DNA of 64,000 nucleotides from Echinometra lucunter. Its lineage: Eukaryota > Echinodermata > Echinoidea > Camarodonta > Echinometridae. The notes beneath the pieces were generated by a model. The model did no database searches and had not been told where the DNA came from. It saw only the letters and a list, made by a program, of their open reading frames with translations. The position numbers and the translations under genes were made by a program. Below are positions 57,301 to 64,000 of the stretch, piece after piece. Location of the stretch: contig JAPZVO010000043.1 of assembly GCA_029962745.1 (NCBI GenBank), forward strand, positions 62,001-126,000, given 5' to 3'. Position 1 is the stretch's first letter, and the number at the start of each line of letters is the position of its first letter.

Positions 57301-57470
57301 AAATGTTCAGAGATATCATTATACAATTCTACAGGGACACTGGCACAACTAATATGAATCCAGTGTTTGCAACAAGTACATAATAGACCCTTTTGATTGC
57401 TCTTAACACATTTAGAACATAAACCACAAGGATACTGCCTAACCATTGAGAGGGGGAAGGGGTAGGGCAA
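54321..57470 (-). CDS. LINE ORF2: PHD-like finger, APE endonuclease, reverse transcriptase
   Basis: 1049 uninterrupted codons. Residues 15-65 form a Cys/His-rich PHD-like finger (CGLC, CTCC, HWIHISC, KCPKC). The apurinic-type endonuclease spans about 108-320, with N117, E143 (ALNETRLD), RPP (217-219), GDTNFD (248-253), IDH (293-295) and GDH (315-317). Reverse transcriptase spans about 594-850: IPLHKKGDRSNPDNYRPISL, VFVDLQKAFD (681-690), HGVPQGSILGPLLF and catalytic YADD (771-774). The protein nicks target DNA and primes cDNA synthesis there. All catalytic residues are present. It lies 420 bp downstream of ORF1. Confidence 0.95.
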   Translation of the reverse strand: MPYPFPLSMVRQYPCGLCSKCVKSNQKGLLCTCCKHWIHISCASVPVELYNDISEHFFDWKCPKCLLKQLPFYDHDVNDLDRNTSVSFGHTVPREFDVDGKFDVLREKGLRCVQLNIVSLLRNFDELRSILIQNDIHVCALNETRLDVGIGDNEVSIDGYSLIRKDRNRNGGGVAIYIQNNIDFKVLDDHSLLELEAILVRINIKNSQPILFLNWYRPPNSKLETLLSYEKLLIFMNNFNSHLIVVGDTNFDIFNKPLMSQTKYYDQMNAIYGLHYVNTLKCTRITVDTATLIDHMLTNDRDKIKTFGVIDVCMGDHCMNYLIWKSPRLITRAHNLVTFRKSRGIDWEAFRTDLKRIDWNDVKKFVDLDDAVMYWESMILSVINKHMPVRTKRMRKQCSPWLNESIFNLMRERDKVKMKAVVKQNNQLWTEYRRLRNRVTYIIKKAKKQYYMNKFMQCTSRSETWKVLKSFLPNKNVSSSHTDMDPLSKASQFNDHFANVATDLLNKHHDNHILDDSELYTTASSVHCSDKFQLSTVSETDVMRVINKLKNKKSCGVDGITAQVVKSCVDILIKPITFLINKSIIDGKVPSRWKIAKVIPLHKKGDRSNPDNYRPISLLSCISKLLERVIQVQLVRHLHANYILDSAQSGLRARHSTVTALVNVTDDWLMALDGGMYTGVVFVDLQKAFDTVDHQVLLNKLYSIGIDELSLRWFESYLSERKIVTMFNNTMSNERILTHGVPQGSILGPLLFTIFINDLPKVFIFCHVHLYADDTVIYFSHKCSNVVESVLNNEMQYLDKWMSSNRLLINFTKTVSMLIGTRYMLSKCNVLNVKIRNINIVKVENTKYLGINIDSELKWDTHINSLCLKIGKLIGFLGRLRHYINESDLNLIFKTIILPHFDYGDIVWRSASKTSLLPLQKLQNRAGRVIMKVNPYSHTSNQHVRDALSWDLLDCRYRKHICTMIFKILNNFAPTYLSKNIEFRTTNYSFRSNQNLYLPKPKSNHCKRTFFYRWVTLYNKLPADIRNSSSLGPFHTLLNDHFVNTISDS

Positions 57471-57890
57471 GAGAACAGTGCACTATAATTCCTCACACTA
57501 TTCCTTAGAAAGAAACTATAGACCGTCAATAAACCACTAAAGCCTACACCGCATGTTTAAGTTCTCTCTCCACATAATAAAACAGAACTGAAGGTAAAGG
57601 ACCAGAACATGTATTGTGACGCTGCGTAGCGTACAATCCTTTTGTCAGAAATTCTATTGCACACACAGCAGATATAAAAAAGTGACGTGATAAAAGATTT
57701 GATCAATTAAAACTGCTTTGGAAGCCAATAATGGGCGTGGGCATAACAAGCAACAAAATGAGTACCAAGAAGAGCTCAAATGGCCGAACAAGAGATGTAC
57801 TTAAAATACTACCTCATTCGTACAAAGAATATCACTGAAAAGAGTTCAAGTTGGCAGCACAGTTACAATAGTAGCATAGATTCCAGAGAC

Positions 57891-58664
57891 TTAGGAAGAC
57901 GGATTAATCCGCTTTCGGTGCTCTCTGTTAGTGAGTGTTACACGCCTATCGTCGACGGTTAAAACCTTGATGCGGCCATCTTGAGTCCAAACATGCTTGA
58001 TGTAACTTTTCATTTTGGTTTTGATTTCCCAGAATAAATCCGTTCTGAGTTTCGTGAGACTCTCCTGAATGTAAATCGATGGTCCTTCTTGATCACGCAA
58101 AGCTTTCCTACTTTGGTAGACATGATTGCGAGTGTTGTAGTTCGTGAACTTGACTATTATCCCACGGGGTTTTGGTTTGGTTTCCTTGGCATTCTCCCCA
58201 CTGGGTTTGGGTTGGGTTTCCATGTAATTCTTCCTAGGTTGACCAAGACGATGCGATCTATCTAAATCATTAGCGTTGATTTCAATGTTCAGTTTCTCCT
58301 TGCATAACTGTTTCACGATCACATCAGTACTTTCTCCTGCATTCTCACTGACTCCGTGCAAAATCAAACAGTTCCTTCTGGAATATTGATTCATTTCATC
58401 CAATTGACAATGGCATTCATATAGCTCCTTTTGTAAATCAGATATCTTTTCGTCTCTCTCAGCAAGATCGAAATCAAAACTCTCCTTCAAGGATTCAGCG
58501 ACCTTATTTGCAATAATACTAGTCAATTCATCAGTGAGAATTCTCTTGATCTTCTGTACAAGCATGTCAACTAGCTCACCATTGACGTCAAGCACTTGCC
58601 GCACTTCATCTTTAATATTCTCAGAAAGGTCCGTCATCGATGACCGTGTTACACGTTTAGACAT
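57891..58664 (-). CDS. LINE ORF1: coiled-coil/RRM-type nucleic-acid-binding protein
   Basis: 257 uninterrupted codons from ATG 58664. A helical, probably coiled-coil N-terminal part (ELVDMLVQKIKRILTDEL; ERDEKISDLQKELYECHCQL) precedes an RRM-like core (RRNCLILHGV, DLDRSHRLG, IIVKFTNYNTRNHVYQ) and a C-terminal part (IYIQESLTKLRTDLF, KVLTVDDRRVTLTN). This layout is the L1-ORF1-like RNA chaperone found in several LINE clades; it coats the element RNA. Both genes are on the same strand in the same element. Confidence 0.85.
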   Translation of the reverse strand: MSKRVTRSSMTDLSENIKDEVRQVLDVNGELVDMLVQKIKRILTDELTSIIANKVAESLKESFDFDLAERDEKISDLQKELYECHCQLDEMNQYSRRNCLILHGVSENAGESTDVIVKQLCKEKLNIEINANDLDRSHRLGQPRKNYMETQPKPSGENAKETKPKPRGIIVKFTNYNTRNHVYQSRKALRDQEGPSIYIQESLTKLRTDLFWEIKTKMKSYIKHVWTQDGRIKVLTVDDRRVTLTNREHRKRINPSS

Positions 58665-58917
58665 AGTTCACTTTAGCTCCCTAGTCAACTGTTTGGATAG
58701 TGAAGGTACTCCCGGAAACGGCTAGAATGTTAATATAAAGACATCTGAAGATCACAGTAGATATGATTCTAGCACAAATTCCAGAAAAAATCTAGAAATC
58801 AAGTCAACAAATGTAAAATTCAGGTCAAATTACGTACGGCGTAGCATAGTGAAAACAAAATTCAGAGCAGCAACGAAACACGTCCGCACTCCGCCATGGT
58901 CTATCACCTGAAAAAAG

Positions 58918-60470
58918 TACTTAATATAAGCTGCCGTTAAGCTTTCCTGAGACACCTGGCTTAGCTCAAGCACAGGGCAACGGTTCAAAAATTCTTCTGA
59001 ATGAGCATCTCAATGGGCTCTTAGTAAAACGTTATAGGGCCCAGTATTGCCAGGTAAGCGTTATGTTGTTTGAAAGATGGTATATTGTTTGAAAGTTTTC
59101 AACAGGTTATGCACACCAACATCAAATCAAGATGCCTTCTGGAAAATAGTACAAAGGAGATTTGTGCTCCGATGCGTAAGCCTTATCGAAAGCTTTACAC
59201 CTCGCTCACTTTCCAAATTTGATGCAGTAAGCGATTTGACCTACTGCTTTTGAATGTAACCAAACTGGTTTTAATATTCAATTTTATAACAAACCTTTGA
59301 GACTGAAGATGAATGCATGTATCGGCTTACTAATAATCTTAAAAGGGAAGAGAGAGCAATTTGAAATTTACCAATAAAGATTGGTAATTTACATCATCTC
59401 AAATCTTTCTTCAAAAAGCATTTGCTTGCTTTTTGAAGAAAGATTTGAGAGTATTGATAAAAGTAGCATTCATTTATAGCTAAATCTACCTAGTAATAAT
59501 TATTATGCCAAAGTGAAAGCTGAACGCGACTTCTTGCGCCGGACCTTTTTTTCTATGCCAGAGATCTGTACGTGGTGTTCCAAAAAGCGGAAAGGTTGAT
59601 TTTAATTTTTTTCAGCATAGGGGTCCTACTTTACCTCTAAAAATTGCATTATTTTTTAATAAAATTTTTAAAGCATCTTCTTTCTGAAAGAAAAACTACA
59701 AAGGTCATCTATGTCCATCTTCTAAAGTTGCCTTTTCAACACATGTTTTGTGGCATGTTTCTTTTGTTTAAATGCAGCATTTAGTGTCTTTAGGTTTGCT
59801 CAATCGTTGTAACATGTTACAAAAACACTGATAAAGGAAATTCTTGACACAACTCTAATCGGTTGCAAAAATCGAAATCAAATGGCATAGAATGAAACTT
59901 ATTAACCGATTTCATTTATCTTAACCAATGATCCCAATAATGTAACAAATACCTTTCGAAAGCAAAGTGCTAATAAACTGAAGTACATTTTTTTGTGACA
60001 CCTGGTCTAGCTCAAGCACTGGGCTACGGTTCAATTTTTCTGAATGAGCCTCTCCATGGGCTCTTAGTAATACTTTATTAATCGAATATTTCTATAGGGT
60101 TCTGCATTACCAGGTAAGCGATATGTTGTTTGACAGGTGGTATATTGTTTGAAAGTTTTCGACAGGTCATGCACGCCAACATGAGATCAAGATGCCTTCT
60201 AGAATATAGTACAAAGGAGATTTGTGCTCTGATGCGTAAGCCTTGTCGAAAGCTTCACTCCTCGCTCACTTTCCAAATTTGATGCAGAAAGCGATTTGAC
60301 CTACTGCTTTAAATGTAACCAAATTGGATGTAATATTCAATTTTGTAACAAACCTTTGGGAATGAAGATGAATACATGCATCAGCTTACTAATGGTCTTA
60401 AAAAGAAAGTGAGGGCAATTTGAAATTTCAAAATAAAGACGGGTAATTTACATCATGTTTTTGCAAGAAA
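58918..60470. repeat. ~1.05-kb tandem repeat, about one and a half copies right of the LINE
   Basis: Direct repeats offset by about 1.05 kb, for example ttctgaatgagc near 58996 and 60041, and gatttgtgctc near 59159 and 60219. Divergence is noticeable. A further fragment is at about 63085-63260. Copies interrupted by the LINE and by the TIR element at 60772 show the array is older than both. Non-coding. Confidence 0.75.
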
Positions 60471-61243
60471 GGGCTTAAGCTACCTGCAGAGTAGCTTGCA
60501 AAAAAAAAAAAGAACAACCACATGCTTGTTGAAGAAAGAATATTCCTCCCTTCCACGCAGGCATTTCCTAATCTGGCAGGCCTTTGTGTACAAGAACAAA
60601 ACCTTTCCTTTTGATTTGGAATGTTAGCTCATGTTGCAGAAGAAACAAACTTCTGCTTCTTTTGCTGGCTATGACTTATTTGGCTATCTGAAGATACAAG
60701 CAGAAGGTTAGAAAAGGTATTTGCTAGGCGTTTGCTAGTTTTATCGATACGGCCAATTATTCCTCTTTCCCGGGAGACGGGGCGAAAAGTAACACGGGTA
60801 AGTTGTAACACAGCATTTTACTCCACATATAGATGCCAAACCTGCTTTAAAACTTACCTAATAGGTTGACCCTTGACCATTCTTGCTTCGCACAAGAAAT
60901 CACCGAGGATGAATGCAGAAGAGCAAAGTTATCTCAAAAATATGTTTTTGAGCTTAGTAAGTAAAATTTGATTTTTGCAATATTGTTTTCATAGTGGGTA
61001 GAGGTATTGAAATCATAAGAAATCACAGGTATGGTGCGAAATGTTACTGTTTCAAACACATTTTTTGCATGTGAAAGTGATATGACACGTGGCTTTGTTT
61101 TTCAAAAAAATATGATAATTGTACACACTGACCACTGGGGCACATTGTAACGGGGTGTTACAACCTGCCCCAGTGGTTTTACCTGTGTTTTAAATGACAA
61201 TAATAAGGTAATGGTAATATTAATATATACTATTTTTTTGATA

Positions 61244-61742
61244 ATTAAAGGCATTGGCTAACTTTGTGAGTAGCTGATTTAAAAAAAATTCTCAAACTAA
61301 GATGAAACATGTGTATGAGTACTTGTATTTGTACTCAAAAACCCTGAAACCAACCATAATTTGGAATGAAAAAGTGTAAGTTAGACGCAAACGGCGATTT
61401 TATTATCCTTCGTCTCACGAGACAATCACCAAGAGGATCACTTTGCTTGAATTTGAAAATGCCGTTATGTGCCTCCCGCCGCGTGATACGCCAATACACA
61501 CAGTACGGTAAGGCGAGTCATACGCGCATGCGCACTCCTTATGGCTATTCTATGCAACCGATCTTCCTATATTTTTCAAACTTTGGTTCACATTTTTTAT
61601 ATTTAAAAATACTTCCTGTGGATATTATACTTTGAAACTTTCAGACTGGTATTTTTACACTATAACCCTTATGTTTATCCCATTTTCAAGTAACAAAACA
61701 AGATTTTGTTAAAATCATAACAATGTTAACCAATACCTTTAA
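61244..61742. mobile_element. Nested MITE with TTAAAGG ends (~0.5 kb)
   Basis: The left terminus ttaaaggcattggctaac and the right terminus gttaaccaatacctttaa are inverted repeats matching at 16 of 18 positions. Non-coding. The target duplication is unclear; TTAA or TA is possible because the termini themselves contain ttaa. Confidence 0.65.
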
Positions 61743-62001
61743 CTGCAAATAGCAACCAGTTTAAGGAAGCTTTTACCTCTCTAACTCTTTCTTGGGTCTT
61801 TCCCAAAATGATTTTGAATTATTAGCGAACATGTGTTGTTTACTGTTTCGGGTCATGTTACACGTCATTTGTTGGATTAACATTATTGAACTCAAATACT
61901 TAAAATACATGTACCACTGCTTTATAGTCCTTTTTAGATTAAAGAGTAGGCAGGCAGAAACAAATCTGAAAACAATATATACTTTATTCATGCAGATATT
62001 A

Positions 62002-62582
62002 CGTTGTCGGTCTTACGAACCGGCGAATAACCAAAATTGGGTCCAAAAAAAAATCAATTTTCACTTTTTTTCATATTTGGATAGTATATTTCAGAATCTG
62101 TCGAGTGGCAAAATTCCATCGCTCAATTTCGTTTATTTTTAGAGAAATCCTGATTTTTATATTTTGGGGTGACCGGCGAATAGCACTTGCCGGTCTTTCG
62201 AACCGGCGAATAGCCCCTACAATTGCTTTACACGCATTATCCCTTGTCGGCTTTTAAAGTTTGTTGACCCACATACGCGCATCCATACATACGCGCAACC
62301 ATATTTGGAAGGTGAACGGCGAATGGCAATGTTCGGTCTTACGAACTGGCGAATAGGTTTGTAAGCTTATAATTTGAGTTTTCTTTATATGTGGTGCTTA
62401 ATACAATGATGATATTAGAATACAGTATGTAAACTCTTTTACTCTGCAAAATTGCTGGAAAACAACGATTATGAGCATATAAATTCACTGCTCAAAAAGG
62501 TGCAAAACTTTAAACGTGTTTTTCTCTGAACTGTGTTTTTCCGCGAGGATAGGATATTCGCCGGTTCGTAAGACCGACAACG
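62002..62582. mobile_element. Nested TIR element, perfect 28-bp ends (581 bp)
   Basis: The left end cgttgtcggtcttacgaacc (continuing to 62029) and the right end at 62555-62582 are exact inverted complements over 28 bp. atta flanks both sides (61998-62001 and 62583-62586) as a possible 4-bp target duplication. The motif cggtctt(a/t)cgaac(c/t)ggcgaata occurs two more times inside (about 62190-62215 and 62335-62357), each capable of forming a ccggt...accgg hairpin. Non-coding. Confidence 0.75.
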
Positions 62583-63260
62583 ATTAGCCTAACTCATTCA
62601 AAGATGTACTGTCCATTTTTTCATTATGTTTGAAGAAAAAAAAAAAACGTGACCAGCTTTCATCGTGAATGTTCATTTTGACTTTCTATATACACTGATT
62701 TACAAGAATTAATCTTTGGAATACTAAGTGGTAAAAATAAAGCAGGTTCTGGAAAACAGTTTTAAGCATTCAATCAAAATAAGAATCATGTTTTGTTTCC
62801 TTGATTTTTATTTTTTACATATGTGTTACAACTTTCCCCTAACCATGTTAAAACTTGCCCCGAGACCGGGGTAAGTTGTAACAAGGCATTTTTATTTGTC
62901 TTCACCTTGTTTCTTGAGAACAACTGGATAACAGATCATGGTGTTATGTGTAAAAATAGAATACACTTTGAACATTAATAAAGCATCGGTATTTAAACCC
63001 ATCGACAAAACTATTTCATTTCAACAGTGTTCAAGTTTGGAACTTCCAAAAGTATTACTTTTAGCCCCGGTCTCCCCTATGATTTTTTAAGGATCTTCTA
63101 TCGAAGAAAAAATACCAAGATCATCTATGCCCTTTTCCTAAAATTACCGTTTTACATTATTTATGGCGTGTTGATTTTGTTGAAATGCACCATTCATGTC
63201 ATCTGGCTTTGTTTAAGCATTGTAACATGTTACATAGACACTGATAACGGTATAGCGACA

Positions 63261-64000
63261 ATAAGGGTGCAGCTTTTCTACAAACAGTGTTACGCATCAC
63301 TCCTGAAAACCCAAAGCCACATAATCAAATGTCTTGTGGCCTAAAATGTTGGACCATCAGGCAGCAACTTTCGTTTGGATTTTATGTGTGTTGGCTGTAT
63401 GAGAATGGTCATATAGGATCAAAAATGCAATTTTTCGGCTATTACGCATTTGCACTTTGAAAATTTGATTTTTAAAAATATGTTATCACCATGAAATTAT
63501 ACAATGTATGTCAGATCTTTTCATACCATCTTACAGTCCATTTTATCCCCACTAAATATCTGTTTACGGCTTGTGAATCGACCCACAAATAACGAAAAGT
63601 GGTTATTTATGTGAAAAGAGACATGTGCAACACTTTTTTGAAAAATAGTTACGTGCATGATTTTGTCCCTATAAATCATATATTTTCATCATAATATTAA
63701 TTGGTGATTGTTTATATTTTCCTAGTAACTTGCTGTCATTTCATTATAAACAAAAAATCTAACATACATACAAATTTTACTAAAATATATGCCCCCATTG
63801 CAATCATAAATTTTGTCCGGAATTTCTTGTAGTGTCCGTAACGGAGTCAATCCTACTATTTGAAAATGTTTTCAAAGTTCTTATATCCTTTGCTTTGTGT
63901 AACTATCCCAGGGGACTAGCTGTGGTAGAAGAATATTCAGCTAAGCATAAAGACTTTTTTTTTTTTAGCAATGTAATTAATGGAATTTTGGTGTTTGTAA
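63261..64000. other. No gene recognised (right edge)
   Basis: AT-rich sequence without a domain-bearing frame, clear repeat or RNA gene. Confidence 0.5.

Larger units (their letters stand above)
54018..58917 (-). mobile_element. Non-LTR retrotransposon (CR1/L2/Jockey-group LINE), apparently full length
   Basis: Two intact minus-strand ORFs, a short 5' region and a 3' end in a (CAAA)n-type tail (tttgtttgtttg on the plus strand, 54022-54033). It interrupts a 1.05-kb tandem repeat, as shown by the uninterrupted copy around 59950-59985. I could not define a target-site duplication. Intact ORFs imply recent activity. Clade placement within the CR1/L2/Jockey group is by domain order (PHD-like finger, APE endonuclease, RT) and needs a tree. 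Confidence 0.9.
60772..63075. mobile_element. TIR element with GGGAGAC(C)GGGGC ends, 2.3 kb
   Basis: Left end gggagacggggcgaaaagta; right end, inverted, gggagaccggggctaaaagt. It lies between fragments of the 1.05-kb tandem repeat (up to about 60770 and from about 63085), which supports insertion. gtaagttgtaaca occurs near both ends (60799, 62871) and in inverted form inside. No transposase frame; the open frames at 61366-61635 and 61792-62142 have no domain. It holds two nested TIR elements. Confidence 0.6.

Overview
The window reads as eukaryotic nuclear DNA from a marine invertebrate, most plausibly an echinoderm. That identification is an inference from repeat style, Polinton content and LINE/SINE type; nothing in the window proves the species. 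It is AT-rich, intron-containing and almost wholly transposon-derived. The only host-gene signal is a pair of tandemly duplicated calcium-binding EGF exons on the minus strand (5493-5615 and 6217-6339).

Layout. 1-5.5 kb: a TTAA-flanked piggyBac-type MITE (914-1320), a ~31-bp minisatellite, and a palindrome built from ~140-160-bp units (3568-4625). 6.4-10.7 kb: two foldback elements sharing one terminal sequence; the larger (7159-10688) has a perfect 8-bp target duplication and carries another foldback inside it. 10.74-31.84 kb: a whole but decayed Polinton/Maverick with long terminal inverted repeats. 33.2-40.1 kb: a cluster of ~0.7-2.4-kb elements built on a 33-bp hairpin, one interrupted by a MITE-like element with a broken THAP domain. 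44-46 kb: an LTR-retrotransposon gag/protease relic. 46.1-46.7 kb: an apparently perfect 312-bp tandem duplication. 48.8-49.1 kb: a tRNA-derived SINE. 49.4-50.9 kb: a second foldback with 15-bp tandem repeats as its ends. 50.9-52.3 kb: a foldback split by a TTAA-flanked insert. 54.0-58.9 kb: a LINE with two intact ORFs, inserted in a ~1.05-kb tandem repeat. 60.8-63.1 kb: a TIR element holding two nested TIR elements.

Polinton gene plan. On the plus strand at the left are a spliced gene joining a WW-like domain to a PC4/p15-like DNA-binding domain, then a Cys/His-motif gene. A minus-strand block follows (right to left: protein-primed DNA polymerase B, packaging ATPase, two small conserved proteins, integrase with chromodomain, penton-like fragment, small basic virion-type protein, double-jelly-roll major capsid, adenain-type protease). 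One plus-strand unknown gene sits at the right. Integration, replication, capsid assembly, maturation and packaging are therefore all represented. Only the protease, the ATPase, the small basic protein at 23284-23625 and the penton fragment remain uninterrupted over more than 90 codons; the others carry stops, frameshifts or deletions.

The most unusual points are the WW + PC4 gene inside the Polinton; its interruption by a 4.1-kb foldback whose ends are arrays of a 15-bp unit and whose 8-bp target duplication (ctggcagc) lies exactly at the break in the PC4 frame; and a second 15-bp-array foldback 33 kb away whose unit shares the GACATTT core.
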